64,000 nt of DNA from Malikia sp. (GCF_028687635.1 NZ_JAQTZS010000003.1:1-64000); one strand, 5' to 3'; positions 1 through 8,870 are shown, counted from the stretch's first letter. Numbers and translations are program-made. The notes: generated by a model from the sequence alone, not told the origin.

Positions 1-125
1 TTCGCCTTCTGCAACGCCAGCGCCTGGTTGAAGACGAACCGGCACGCCCCGGCGAAGCAGCGTATCCGGCGCGCCTGCTCGCCGTTCGGGCGCAGTTCGT
101 ACTTGAATGCCTGGAGGCGCTGCAT
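1..125 (-). mobile_element. tnpB: TnpB (IS200/IS605 OrfB) transposon-associated nuclease, 5' end only
   Basis: Reading leftwards from the ATG at 125, the first 41 or so codons give a protein beginning MQRLQAFKYELRPNGEQ, followed by RCFAGACRFVFNQALAL. This is the typical start of TnpB, the RNA-guided nuclease of IS200/IS605-type elements, which opens with a basic strand and then a helix carrying the FNxAL motif. The window edge cuts the gene, so the RuvC and zinc-finger parts are not visible. The element end lies just upstream, between the start codon and about position 224. It may be an IS1341-like element with no TnpA, but this cannot be checked here. Confidence 0.8.
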
Positions 126-172
126 GGGGTCAGTATAGTTGGGTCCGGCAGACGCTGCACTGACCGTCCCAA

Positions 173-216
173 GGACGCCTTCGGCGTCCGCGCTATCCTT
201 CCACGTCCTGAAGGAC
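173..216 (-). repeat. Subterminal hairpins of the IS200/IS605-type element end
   Basis: Two hairpins lie between the tnpB start and the element boundary. Positions 173-179 pair perfectly with 183-189 (GGACGCC/GGCGTCC, loop TTC), and 205-208 pair with 213-216 (GTCC/GGAC, loop TGAA). IS200/IS605 elements have subterminal palindromes instead of terminal inverted repeats, so these fit the left end of the element. The exact boundary is not visible; it should lie close to 217-229, where the interrupted glycosyltransferase frame resumes. Confidence 0.55.
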
Positions 217-225
217 GGGGTTTGA

Positions 226-374
226 CGCGCATCTCGATCAAGCTGACTGCCGTCGACCGCAGGAACTCTCTCCCACTCAAGACCGAGATCGTTCAGAGAC
301 TGCACACAACGAGCCAGCCGATCAGCGGAACGATCCAGGTTGATGAGAAAAACTGGAACAGATTTCATTGACAT
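226..374 (-). pseudogene. Family 25 glycosyltransferase, 5' stub interrupted by the TnpB element
   Basis: Leftwards from ATG 374 (or 368) the frame reads MSMKSVPVFLINLDRSADR, then a helix ending in ERVPAVDGSQLDRDAR. This is the N-terminus of family 25 glycosyltransferases (LPS galactosyltransferase-like), with the conserved INLDRSxDR and AVDG motifs. After about codon 49 the sequence runs into the transposable element end, so only the stub remains here; the rest would lie beyond the element, outside the window. It is divergent from the LPS-type operon that starts at 453, which fits a role in the same surface glycan. The insertion would inactivate it. Confidence 0.7.
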
Positions 375-452
375 CTTCAGAAATAAAAATGCTCGGACAA
401 GCAGCCACTGGCTTCGATTCTCGCATCTCAATTTAGGCTACATTCGCAAGCC

Positions 453-1505
453 ATGCCGCTCCACCGCATCCTGATCGTCCGTACCTCCGCCATCGGCGAC
501 GTGGTGTTCGCCTCGCCGTTTGCCGCCACGCTCAGGCGCAGCCACCCGCAGGCACACATCGCCTGGCTGGTCGAGCCGGGCATCTACGAACTGCTGGCGG
601 CCGACCCGAACATCGACGAGCTGATCCTGTGGCCCAAGGGCGAATGGAAAAAGCTCTGGCAGCAGCGCCGCTTCGGCGAACTGTTCGGTCGCATTCGCGC
701 CTTCGCCAGGCTGCTCAAGGACAAGCGCTTCGATACGGCGATCGACCTGCAAAGCCTGCTCAAAAGCGGCTGGCTGACCTGGCTGACGGGTGCGCCGCGC
801 CGCATCGGCCTGGGCTCGCGCGAGGGCAGCCAGTGGCTGATGACCGAGGTCATTCCCAAGGGCGGCGATGAGCGCCGCATCAGCTCGGAATACCTGCATC
901 TGGCCGAGCAGCTCGGACTCGACGTCGGCGAGTTCCTGCCGCAGTTGCATGTCGCGGCAGAGACCGAAGTCCGGACCCAGGCGTTGCTGGCCGAACATGG
1001 CCTGGTCCCCGGGCGCTACGCGGTGTTCGCCCCGTTCACGACCCGCCCGCAAAAGCACTGGTTCGAGGATGCCTGGCAGGCGCTGGCACCCCGGGTGCGC
1101 GATGAACTCGGGCTGACGCCCGTGATCCTGGGGGGACCGGCCGATCGAGCGGCAGCCGACCGCATCGTCGCTGGCGCGCCCGGCGTGGTGTCGCTGGCTG
1201 GCGCGACCAGGCTGCCGGAAGCGGCGGCGCTGATCCAGCACGCGGCACTGGTGATCGGCGTGGACACCGGTCTGACGCACATGGGCACCGCGTTTGCCAG
1301 GCCGACGGTGGCGCTGTTCGGCTCGACCCGACCTTACCTCGACACCGGGCGACGCAATGGGCGGGTGATCTGGCTCGGGCTCGAATGCTCGCCTTGCCGC
1401 CGGCGCCCGACCTGCAACGGCGCCTATACCTGCCTGCGCGACATCCGCCCCGAACAGGTGCTCGAAGAAGCGCGCACCGTGCTGGCGACCAAGGATCAGG
1501 CATGA
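453..1505 (+). CDS. Glycosyltransferase family 9, heptosyltransferase-like
   Basis: A 350-residue protein of the ADP-heptose:LPS heptosyltransferase family (GT9), which adds heptose to the LPS inner core on the cytoplasmic face of the inner membrane. The N-terminal IGD motif (residues 14-16) and the C-terminal nucleotide-sugar site, GVDTGLTHMG at about 269-278 followed by PTVALFG, are both intact, and the length is normal. The cysteine-rich stretch near the C-terminus (CSPCRRRPTC) is common in family members. It is the first gene of a five-gene chain and its stop overlaps the next start as ATGA. WaaC-like is the likeliest assignment, but WaaF, WaaQ or a capsule-related GT9 cannot be excluded. 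Confidence 0.85.
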   Translation: MPLHRILIVRTSAIGDVVFASPFAATLRRSHPQAHIAWLVEPGIYELLAADPNIDELILWPKGEWKKLWQQRRFGELFGRIRAFARLLKDKRFDTAIDLQSLLKSGWLTWLTGAPRRIGLGSREGSQWLMTEVIPKGGDERRISSEYLHLAEQLGLDVGEFLPQLHVAAETEVRTQALLAEHGLVPGRYAVFAPFTTRPQKHWFEDAWQALAPRVRDELGLTPVILGGPADRAAADRIVAGAPGVVSLAGATRLPEAAALIQHAALVIGVDTGLTHMGTAFARPTVALFGSTRPYLDTGRRNGRVIWLGLECSPCRRRPTCNGAYTCLRDIRPEQVLEEARTVLATKDQA

Positions 1506-2593
1506 AGGTGCTGCATGTCGAGTCCGGCCGCTACCTGTATGGCGGCGCCAGGCAGGTGCTCTACATCATGGAGGGTCTGGCGCGGCGCGGCGTGGACAAC
1601 CTGCTGGCCTGCCCACCTAGCGCGCATATCGCGGAGCCCGCGCGTGCCAGCGCCCGCGTCTTCGAGCTGCCGATGAAGGGCGATCTCGACTTCGGCCTGG
1701 TCGGACGCCTGCGCCGGCTGATTGCCGCCGAGCAACCCGATCTGGTGCATATCCACAGCCGGCGTGGCGCCGACCTCTGGGGCGGCCTGGCGGCCTGGCT
1801 CGCGGGCGTACCCTGCGTGCTGTCGCGCCGTGTGGACAACCCGGAACGACGCTGGGTGGTCAAGCTCAAGTACCGCCTGTACGAGCAGGTGATCACGATC
1901 TCGGAAGGCATCCGCCAGGTGCTGCTGGCCGAGGGACTGGCCCCCGAGCAGGTCAGCTGCGTGCGCAGCGCGGTCGATGCAGCGCCCTACCTGAAGGCTT
2001 ACGACCAGGCGGGCTTCAAGGCGGCGCTTGGCCTGGCACCCGATGCGCTGCTGGTCGGCACCGTCGCCCAGCTGATCGCGCGCAAGGGCCACCGCCATCT
2101 GCTCGCGGCCCTGCCCCAGGTGTTGGCCCGACATCCGAAGCTCCAACTGCTGATTTTCGGCCGCGGCCCACTGGAGGCCGAGCTGAGGCAGTCCATCAGC
2201 GCCCAGGGCCTGGCCGAGCATGTGCGGCTGATGGGTTTTCGCGATGACCTGCCGGCCATCCTAGGCTGCCTGGACCTGCTGGTGCACCCGGCCGACATGG
2301 AGGGGCTGGGCGTGTCGCTGCTGCAGGCCTCGGCGGCCCGAGTGCCGATCATCGCCACCCGGGCCGGCGGCATGCCCGAGGCGGTGCGGGATCGAATCAA
2401 CGGCCTGCTGATCGAGCCGGGCGACGTGGCCGGACTGGCTGCGGCCATGAACGAACTACTGGACGACGCCCAGCTGCGCGAGCGCATGGGCCAGGCCGGC
2501 CGCCAGCTGGTACTGGACGACTTTTCGGTCGACGCCATGTGCGAGGGCAACCTGGCCGTCTACCGCCATTTATTGGAAACACGCAAGCGATGA
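1502..2593 (+). CDS. Glycosyltransferase family 4 (group 1)
   Basis: A 363-residue GT-B fold glycosyltransferase. The N-terminal Rossmann half opens with a GGARQ loop (about residues 14-18). The C-terminal donor-binding half carries HPADMEGLGVSLLQASA from about 261 and a conserved glutamate-rich site for a nucleotide sugar. The start chosen is the ATG at 1502, inside the stop of the preceding gene (ATGA); a longer upstream extension in the same frame has no homology character. Genes of this type between heptosyltransferase and waaA genes usually extend the LPS core or a linked glycan. The sugar and acceptor cannot be told from sequence. Confidence 0.85.
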   Translation: MKVLHVESGRYLYGGARQVLYIMEGLARRGVDNLLACPPSAHIAEPARASARVFELPMKGDLDFGLVGRLRRLIAAEQPDLVHIHSRRGADLWGGLAAWLAGVPCVLSRRVDNPERRWVVKLKYRLYEQVITISEGIRQVLLAEGLAPEQVSCVRSAVDAAPYLKAYDQAGFKAALGLAPDALLVGTVAQLIARKGHRHLLAALPQVLARHPKLQLLIFGRGPLEAELRQSISAQGLAEHVRLMGFRDDLPAILGCLDLLVHPADMEGLGVSLLQASAARVPIIATRAGGMPEAVRDRINGLLIEPGDVAGLAAAMNELLDDAQLRERMGQAGRQLVLDDFSVDAMCEGNLAVYRHLLETRKR

Positions 2594-3660
2594 AAGTCCT
2601 GATGGTGCTGCACAGTCATGGCAGCGGCGGTGCTGAGCGGCATGCCTTGCAGCTGATGGAAGGCCTGCGCGAGCACGGCCATGAACCGATATTTGCTGGC
2701 CCCATGGACGGCTGGCTGGGCGACCAGGTCAAGGCGGCCGGATTGCGCTGGCACCATATCCCCCTGCACGGCTTGGCCGACTTCCCTTCGGCCTGGCGCC
2801 TGTCGCGCCTCGCCAGGCGCGAGCATGCTGACCTGATCCATGGTCACCTGACCCGTGGTGCCTGGTATGCGGGACTGGGTGGGCGTCTGGCGGGCATGGC
2901 CAACGTGGCGACCGCCCACTCGACCAATGCCGGCAAGCATTTCGGACGGGCCGATCGCATCATCGCCGTGGCGAATGCGGTGGCAGATTTTCTCGCCAAC
3001 CGGGGCTACGATACCAATCGCATCCAGGTCGTGCACAACGGCATCCCGGACATCGCAGCGCTGCCGCACGCGGACCGTGACGTCACCCGAACAGCCCTTG
3101 GCCTGGCGGACGAGCCGGTCATGCTGATGGCCGCACGCTTCATCCACGACAAAGGCCACGACACCTTGCTGCAAGCCTTGTCCACCTTGCGGCAGCAAGC
3201 CTGGACCTTGCTGCTGGCCGGCGATGACAGTGGCGAGCTGGGTCGTCAGCTGCATGCCCAGACCAGGGAACTTGGCATCGAAGCCAGAATCCGCTTTCTC
3301 GGTCAGCGCGAGGACATTCCGTCCTTGCTGGCGGCATCCGACCTGCTGGTAGCGCCGTCGCGGCGCGAAGCCTTGTCGCTCGCCTTGCTGGAGGCATCGG
3401 CCTTTGCCTTGCCTATCGTGGCGACCCAGGTCGGCGGCACCGGGGAGGTCATCCATGAGGGTCAAAACGGTTTTCTGGTGCCCCCCGACGATCCAGCCGC
3501 ACTGGCCAGGGCGCTGGGTCCGCTGCTCGCCAACCGGGAACTGCGCCAGGGCTGCGGTGCACGCGCCAGAGCTCGCTTCGAAGCAGGCTTCTCTGCCGAT
3601 CAAATGGTCGAAAAGACGCTGCAGGTCTACGAACAAGCCCTGGAGGCACACCGGTCATGA
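2590..3660 (+). CDS. Glycosyltransferase family 4 (group 1), second copy
   Basis: A 356-residue GT4-type glycosyltransferase starting at ATG 2590 within the previous stop codon (ATGA). The N-terminus shows GSGGAERH (about residues 10-17), the usual acceptor-side glycine loop. The C-terminal half has APSRREALSLALLEASA from about 254, the EX7E-like donor-binding region. It is a distinct enzyme from its upstream neighbour but shares the same domain plan, which suggests consecutive sugar transfers in one pathway. Specificity is not predictable. The end overlaps the polysaccharide deacetylase start by four bases. Confidence 0.85.
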   Translation: MKVLMVLHSHGSGGAERHALQLMEGLREHGHEPIFAGPMDGWLGDQVKAAGLRWHHIPLHGLADFPSAWRLSRLARREHADLIHGHLTRGAWYAGLGGRLAGMANVATAHSTNAGKHFGRADRIIAVANAVADFLANRGYDTNRIQVVHNGIPDIAALPHADRDVTRTALGLADEPVMLMAARFIHDKGHDTLLQALSTLRQQAWTLLLAGDDSGELGRQLHAQTRELGIEARIRFLGQREDIPSLLAASDLLVAPSRREALSLALLEASAFALPIVATQVGGTGEVIHEGQNGFLVPPDDPAALARALGPLLANRELRQGCGARARARFEAGFSADQMVEKTLQVYEQALEAHRS

Positions 3661-4415
3661 AGCCCATGCAAATTCTGATGTACCACCGTGTCGGCGACTT
3701 CCCGGGCCGGGTCAAGTCACATGGCGCGCTCTACTGCCATCTGCCGCGCTTCAAGGCGCAGATGCAGATGTTCAAGCTGCTCGGCTACCAGGTCATCAGC
3801 CTGGACGATGCGGTGGCCGGTCTGGCCGGGCAAATCATGCTGCCGGCCAAGCCGCTGGTGCTGACCTTCGACGACGCCTATGTGGACTTCCTGGAACAGG
3901 CGGCGCCAGTGCTCAAGGCCCATGGCTACCCGGCGACCGTCTACGCGGTCAGCAGCCTGGTCGGCAAGACATCGTCATGGGTCGGACCGGAAGGCCTTGA
4001 GCCTGCCCCTCTGATGGATGCGGCGCAGCTACGCGAAATCCAGGCCATGGGCTTCACGGTGGGTTCGCACACGGTGTCCCATCTGCGCCTGGCCCAGCAA
4101 TCCGACGAGCGCATCCACAGCGAACTGCGCGACAGCAAGCACGTGCTGGAAGACTTGCTCGGCCGCCGCGTCGACCATTTCTGCTACCCCTATGGCAGCC
4201 ATGACCTGCGCTGCGTCGAGGCCGCCGCACAGGCCGACTACCTGAGCGGGACCACCTGCCAACGCGCGGCTGCCACCTCCCATGACGACCCGCTGAGCCT
4301 GCCGCGCAAGGCGGTCTCGCGTGGCGACTCCCTGCTCGGCCTGTGGTGGAAGCTGCGCTTCAAGGATGCGCCGAAGCATCCGGCGATCCGCCGCCCTGGC
4401 CATGTCGCCTCATGA
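3657..4415 (+). CDS. Polysaccharide deacetylase, NodB family
   Basis: A 252-residue NodB-homology (carbohydrate esterase 4) protein. TFDDAY at about residues 69-74 carries the catalytic base and metal aspartate. SHTVSH at about 137-142 gives the metal histidines, and YPYGSHD near 177 is the third motif. These enzymes remove N- or O-acetyl groups from polysaccharides with a divalent metal. No signal peptide is visible, so it may act on a cytoplasmic or membrane-bound glycolipid intermediate, like deacetylases found in LPS clusters. It overlaps both neighbours by ATGA, which ties it to the glycosyltransferases and waaA. Confidence 0.85.
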   Translation: MKPMQILMYHRVGDFPGRVKSHGALYCHLPRFKAQMQMFKLLGYQVISLDDAVAGLAGQIMLPAKPLVLTFDDAYVDFLEQAAPVLKAHGYPATVYAVSSLVGKTSSWVGPEGLEPAPLMDAAQLREIQAMGFTVGSHTVSHLRLAQQSDERIHSELRDSKHVLEDLLGRRVDHFCYPYGSHDLRCVEAAAQADYLSGTTCQRAAATSHDDPLSLPRKAVSRGDSLLGLWWKLRFKDAPKHPAIRRPGHVAS

Positions 4416-5716
4416 CCCGCTTGCTCTACACCGCCCTGCTCCTGCTGCTGACCCCGCTCGCCCTGCTGCGGCTGTGGCTGCGTGGCAAGGGCAACCCCGA
4501 CTACCGCAAGCGCTGGGGTGAGCGGCTCGGCTTCGTGCCGGTTCTGCCCGAGCGCAAGCGCCTGTGGGTACACGCGGTCTCGGTCGGCGAGACGGTCGCC
4601 GCCGCCCCGCTGGTACGCGCCTGGCGCAGCACCCATCCGGACTGGGCGGTGCTGGTGACGACCACGACACCGACTGGCTCGGCGCAGGTGCGGCGGATGT
4701 TCGGTGACAACGTCGAGCATTGCTACCTGCCCTTCGACCTGCCCTGGATGGTGGGGATGTTCCTGCGCCGCTGCCGGCCCAGCTTGGGCGTCGTGATGGA
4801 GACCGAGATCTGGCCCAATCTCTACGCCGGCGCGCAGCGTCGCGACCTGCCGCTGATCATGGCCAATGCGCGGCTGTCCGACAAGTCCTTCAAGGCCTAC
4901 CGCCGGCTGCGCTGGCTGGTCGGCCCCACCTTGCAGCGTGTCGCGCTGATCGGCGCGCGCGGGCGCGAGGATGCCGAGCGCTTCGTCACGCTGGGCGCTT
5001 CAGCGCATCAGGTCGAGGCGCTGGGCAACCTCAAGTTCGACCTCGAGCGCTCGCCGCAGGTGGTCGCGGCGGGCCAGGCCTGGCGCGACTGGCTGGGCCA
5101 GGGGCGCCCGGTCTGGATCGCCGCCAGCACCCACCCGGGCGAGGAAGAACAGATATTGGCCGCGCACCGCCTGCTGCTGGAGCAGCAGCCCCAGGCGCTT
5201 CTCGTGCTGGCACCGCGCCACCCGGAACGCGCCGAGGCCGTGCTGGCGGCGATACAGGCGACCGGTCTGCAAGCGGTACGACGCAGCGCGCTGGCACCCG
5301 CACCCGAACTGCCATCGCCCGGCTCATCAGCCCCCGGCAACGGGACCGTGCTGGTGGTCGACACGCTGGGCGAGCTGATGACCTTCTATGCGGCCAGCGA
5401 CATCGCCTATGTTGGCGGCAGCCTGGTACCCAACGGCGGCCACAACCCGCTCGAACCCCTGGTACTCGGCCTGCCGGTGCTCAGCGGCCCGCAGGTGTTC
5501 AACTTCCGCGAGGTCTACGCCGAGTTGCAGGTGCTCGACGCCGTGACGATGGTGGAGTCGGCCGATGCGCTCGGCCGCGCGCTGGGCGCGGCTTTCAGTC
5601 TGGGCCTGCATGCCCCGGCAGCCAACCCGGCGGTCGCCGGCTGGATGCGCCAGAACCAGGGCAGCACCGCGCGGCTGATCGAACGCGCGCAGCGGCTGGC
5701 AGGCCTGTCGGCCTGA
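4412..5716 (+). CDS. waaA: 3-deoxy-D-manno-octulosonic acid (Kdo) transferase
   Basis: WaaA/KdtA moves Kdo from CMP-Kdo onto lipid A precursor at the inner membrane, joining lipid A to the LPS core. The 434-residue protein has an N-terminal membrane anchor (about residues 4-20), the SVGETVAAAP motif near 57-66 with the catalytic glutamate, TTTTPTGS, TEIWPNL near 131, and the C-terminal GGHNPLEP site near 342 that binds CMP-Kdo. The start at 4412 overlaps the deacetylase stop. It closes the five-gene chain and converges on the phosphomannomutase gene with a gap of only nine bases. Confidence 0.95.
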   Translation: MTRLLYTALLLLLTPLALLRLWLRGKGNPDYRKRWGERLGFVPVLPERKRLWVHAVSVGETVAAAPLVRAWRSTHPDWAVLVTTTTPTGSAQVRRMFGDNVEHCYLPFDLPWMVGMFLRRCRPSLGVVMETEIWPNLYAGAQRRDLPLIMANARLSDKSFKAYRRLRWLVGPTLQRVALIGARGREDAERFVTLGASAHQVEALGNLKFDLERSPQVVAAGQAWRDWLGQGRPVWIAASTHPGEEEQILAAHRLLLEQQPQALLVLAPRHPERAEAVLAAIQATGLQAVRRSALAPAPELPSPGSSAPGNGTVLVVDTLGELMTFYAASDIAYVGGSLVPNGGHNPLEPLVLGLPVLSGPQVFNFREVYAELQVLDAVTMVESADALGRALGAAFSLGLHAPAANPAVAGWMRQNQGSTARLIERAQRLAGLSA

Positions 5717-5725
5717 ACTCCTTGA

Positions 5726-7108
5726 TCAGTGCGCCGAAGCCCCGATCACCGCGTCGGGCTTGACGCGCTTGAGCAGCGCCAGCATCTCGGCCTCGATCCG
5801 GTGCAGCGCCTCGGGCGTCTGGCCCTCGAAGCGCAGCACCAGCACCGGCGTGGTGTTGGAGGCGCGGATCAGGCCGAAGCCGTCCGGCCAGTCCACCCGC
5901 AGGCCGTCGATGGTGTTGACCTGGGCCGGCGCGTCGAAGTTCGCGATCGCCTGCAACTGGGTGACGAGCTGATGCTGCTCGCCGTCGCCGCAGGCCACGT
6001 TGAGCTCAGGGGTGGAGAAGCTGGTCGGCAGGCCTTCGAGCAGCGCGCCCGGGTTGGCGTGACGGCTGACGATTTCCAGCAAACGCGCGCCGGCGTAGCT
6101 GCCATCGTCGAAACCGTACCAGCGCTCCTTGAAGAAGATGTGGCCGCTCATCTCGCCGCCCAGCGGCGAATCGACTTCCTTCATCTTGGCCTTGATCAGC
6201 GAGTGTCCGGTCTTGTGCATCAGCGGTACGCCGCCGGCTTCGCGGATGGCGGGCGCCAGGCGCTGGCTGCACTTGACGTCGTAGACGATCTGGCCGCCCG
6301 GCACCCTTGAGAGGACGTCCTGCGCGAACAGCATCATCTGGCGGTCAGGGTAGATGTTCTGGCCGCTCGGGGTGACGATGCCGAGGCGGTCGCCGTCGCC
6401 ATCGAAGGCCAGGCCGAGGTCGGCGCCGGTTTCCGCCAGCTTGGCGATCAGGTCGCGCAGGTTCTCGGGCTTGGACGGATCGGGGTGGTGGTTCGGGAAC
6501 TCGCCATCGACCTCGCTGAACAGCTCGATCACCTCGCAGCCCAGCGCGCGGAACAGCTGCGGTGCCGAGGCACCGGCCACGCCGTTGCCGCAGTCGACCA
6601 CGATCTTCAGCGGGCGCGCCAATCTGATGTCCGAGACGATGCGCGCGATGTAGTCGTCCTGCACCGCCTGCTGGCGCACGCCGCCGCCAGCACGACGCGG
6701 TGCGTCCTCGGCCTCCATCGATTGGCGCAGCGCCTGGATCTCGTCGCCGTAGATCGCGCGGCCGGCCAGCACCATCTTGAAGCCGTTGTGGTGCTTGGGG
6801 TTATGGCTGCCGGTGACCTGGATGCCGGAGTGGCACAGCACATTGGCCGCGTAGTAGGTCATCGGGGTCGTGACCATGCCGATGTCGATCACCTGCACCC
6901 CGGCCTCGACCAGGCCCTCGATCAGCGCGGCGGCCAGCACCGGGCTGCTCAGGCGGCCGTCGCGGCCGACCGCCACGGTGGTCTCGCCCAAGCCCAGCGC
7001 ACGGGCGCCAAAGGCCAGGCCGAGCGCGCGCGCGAATTCGGGATTGAGCGCATCGGGGACGACGCCGCGGATATCGTAGGCCTTGAAGGCGGTGGCAGGA
7101 ACTTGCAT
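5726..7108 (-). CDS. Phosphomannomutase/phosphoglucomutase
   Basis: An alpha-D-phosphohexomutase (460 residues from ATG 7108) interconverting hexose 1- and 6-phosphates, supplying GDP-mannose or UDP-glucose precursors for surface polysaccharides. The phosphoserine loop TGSHNP lies near residue 98, the Mg-binding loop DGDGDR near 236, and the sugar-binding GEMSGH near 320. The start at 7108 puts the conserved FKAYDIRG close to the N-terminus as in relatives; ATG 7141 has a better ribosome site (AGGA nine bases upstream) and would add 11 residues. It is convergent with waaA and divergent from ogt. AlgC-like dual activity is likely but unproven. Confidence 0.9.
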   Translation of the reverse strand: MQVPATAFKAYDIRGVVPDALNPEFARALGLAFGARALGLGETTVAVGRDGRLSSPVLAAALIEGLVEAGVQVIDIGMVTTPMTYYAANVLCHSGIQVTGSHNPKHHNGFKMVLAGRAIYGDEIQALRQSMEAEDAPRRAGGGVRQQAVQDDYIARIVSDIRLARPLKIVVDCGNGVAGASAPQLFRALGCEVIELFSEVDGEFPNHHPDPSKPENLRDLIAKLAETGADLGLAFDGDGDRLGIVTPSGQNIYPDRQMMLFAQDVLSRVPGGQIVYDVKCSQRLAPAIREAGGVPLMHKTGHSLIKAKMKEVDSPLGGEMSGHIFFKERWYGFDDGSYAGARLLEIVSRHANPGALLEGLPTSFSTPELNVACGDGEQHQLVTQLQAIANFDAPAQVNTIDGLRVDWPDGFGLIRASNTTPVLVLRFEGQTPEALHRIEAEMLALLKRVKPDAVIGASAH

Positions 7109-7209
7109 GGACAAATTGATGGTTGTGGGAACTCTCGCCATTGTAGGAAATCCTGGTCGGCCTGGGCTCCTGTCAGCAGGCTTATGATGACGGCCTGCCC
7201 TCCCATCCC

Positions 7210-7725
7210 ATGAAAACCCCCTCCGCCCCCCTGTTCTCCACCGTCTATCCCAGCCCGATCGGCGAGCTGCTGCTGGTCGGCCACCAGCAGGCGCTGTGCG
7301 GCTGCTGGTTCGCCGACCAGCTCGACATCCCGGGCTGGGCCGAGGCCGCGCCCTGCAACCGGGACCACCCCCTGCTGCAGCGGACCATCGCACAGCTGGA
7401 TGACTACTTCGCGCATCGCCGCCGGGACTTCGACCTGCCACTGGGCTATTCCCATGGCACCAACTTCCAGCAGTCGGTCTGGCAGGCGCTGAGCCGGATT
7501 CCCTACGGCCATACGGTTTCCTACGGCGAGCTCGCTCTGGTGCTGGGTCGGCCGCGCGCGGTACGCGCGCTCGGCGTGGCGGTCGGTCGTAACCCGCTGG
7601 CCATCATCCTGCCCTGCCATCGCGTCGTTGGCGCCGACGGCAGCCTGACGGGATACACCGGCGGCCTGACACGCAAGTCCTTCCTGCTGCGGCTGGAACA
7701 GACTCAACCCTCCCTCTTGCCTTGA
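7210..7725 (+). CDS. ogt: Methylated-DNA--[protein]-cysteine S-methyltransferase
   Basis: A 171-residue suicide repair protein that takes the alkyl group from O6-alkylguanine (or O4-alkylthymine) onto its own cysteine. The active-site motif PCHRV (Cys at about 136), the preceding RAVRALGVAVGRNP helix with the arginine finger, and the C-terminal YTGGLTRK are intact. The N-terminal ribonuclease-like domain is present and there is no Ada zinc domain, so Ogt rather than Ada. Its stop overlaps the TTG start of the exporter gene downstream. Confidence 0.93.
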   Translation: MKTPSAPLFSTVYPSPIGELLLVGHQQALCGCWFADQLDIPGWAEAAPCNRDHPLLQRTIAQLDDYFAHRRRDFDLPLGYSHGTNFQQSVWQALSRIPYGHTVSYGELALVLGRPRAVRALGVAVGRNPLAIILPCHRVVGADGSLTGYTGGLTRKSFLLRLEQTQPSLLP

Positions 7726-8621
7726 AAACACCAAAATCCCTGACGGCCGACTTCCTGCTGCTGGCCGCTGCCTGGGGCAGTTCCTTCCTGTTCATGCGCA
7801 TGGGCGCGCTGGAGTTCGGTGCCTGGGCCACCTCGGGGCTGCGCATCGGCATCGCCGCGCTGGCCATGCTGCCGCTACTCTTGTGGCGCTGTGACCTGCG
7901 ACTGGTGCGGCGCAAATGGGTCCCGCTGCTGCTGGTGGGCCTGCTCAACACCGGCATCCCGTTCGCGCTCTACTGCTACGCGCTGCAGCACATCAGCACC
8001 GGGCTGACGTCGATACTGAATGCCAGCTCGCCGCTGTTCGGGGCGCTGGTGGCCTGGATCTGGCTGCGCGAGGCGCCGAGCCGCTGGCGCGTGCTCGGGC
8101 TGGCGCTGGGCTTTGTCGGCATCACGCTGCTGTCCTGGCACAAGGTCAGCGTGGGCGGCGAGCAGACCGGCTGGGCGGTGCTGGCCTGCCTGGGCGCGAC
8201 GGTGTGCTATGGCGTTGCCGCCAGCATCACGCGCAAGTATCTGGCCGGGGTGCCGGCACTGGCCATCACCGCGGCCAGCCTGGTCGGCGCGGCGCTGGTC
8301 ATGGCCCTCCCGACCGCCTGGCACTGGCCCGACCGGATGCCGGGCCCGGCGGCCTGGGGCGCCTTGATCGTGCTCGGGCTGCTCTGCACGGCCTGGGCCT
8401 ATGTGCTGTTCTACCGCCTGATCGCCGAGGCCGGCCCGGCCAAGGCGCTGACCGTGACCTTCATGGTGCCGCTGTTCGCGCTGGTCTATGGTGCGCTGCT
8501 GCTGGACGAGGCGGTCACGCTGGCGATGGCCGGCTACGGACTGGTGATCCTGCTCGGCGTCGCGCTGTCGACCGAGTTCATCCAGCCGCAGCGCTGGCTG
8601 GGGCGCCGACCGCGTCCTTGA
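7722..8621 (+). CDS. EamA-family (DMT superfamily) membrane transporter
   Basis: A 299-residue integral membrane protein with about ten hydrophobic segments arranged as two EamA repeats; AWGSSFLFMRMG near the N-terminus and LNASSPLFGALVAWIWLREAP near residue 100 are typical. These proteins export metabolites or amino acids; the substrate is not predictable. The start is a TTG at 7722 overlapping the ogt stop (TTGA), since no ATG occurs before the first transmembrane helix. The 3' end overlaps the convergent PsiF-repeat gene by 44 bases. Confidence 0.82.
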   Translation: MKTPKSLTADFLLLAAAWGSSFLFMRMGALEFGAWATSGLRIGIAALAMLPLLLWRCDLRLVRRKWVPLLLVGLLNTGIPFALYCYALQHISTGLTSILNASSPLFGALVAWIWLREAPSRWRVLGLALGFVGITLLSWHKVSVGGEQTGWAVLACLGATVCYGVAASITRKYLAGVPALAITAASLVGAALVMALPTAWHWPDRMPGPAAWGALIVLGLLCTAWAYVLFYRLIAEAGPAKALTVTFMVPLFALVYGALLLDEAVTLAMAGYGLVILLGVALSTEFIQPQRWLGRRPRP

Positions 8622-8847
8622 CGCATTTCTTGACGGAGCTGTTCTTGGCCGCGCCGGCCAGCTTCTTCTCGCTGGCCTGCGCCTCGCAACTGGCCTGCGC
8701 ATCCTTCTCGCATTTCTTGAGGAAGCTGCTCTTGGCCGCACCGGCGAGCTTCTTCTCGGTGGCGGTGGCGTTGCAGCTGACACCCTCGGCCGCAGCCGAG
8801 AATGCGATCAGGGAGGCAAATAGTGCGAGGGCAATCGGCTTGATCAT
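8578..8847 (-). CDS. PsiF-repeat small exported protein
   Basis: An 89-residue protein with a clear signal peptide (basic start, hydrophobic core, cleavage after a small-residue stretch ending near AAAEG). Two copies of the PsiF repeat follow, each with EKKLAGAAKxSxxKKC and paired cysteines. PsiF in enterics is a phosphate-starvation-inducible protein of unknown role; no Pho box was recognised here. The 3' end overlaps the end of the EamA gene on the other strand, so the two transcripts are complementary there. Confidence 0.8.
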   Translation of the reverse strand: MIKPIALALFASLIAFSAAAEGVSCNATATEKKLAGAAKSSFLKKCEKDAQASCEAQASEKKLAGAAKNSSVKKCVKDAVGAPASAAAG

Positions 8848-8870
8848 GGTGGTCGCTTTTGTGGCTGGAT

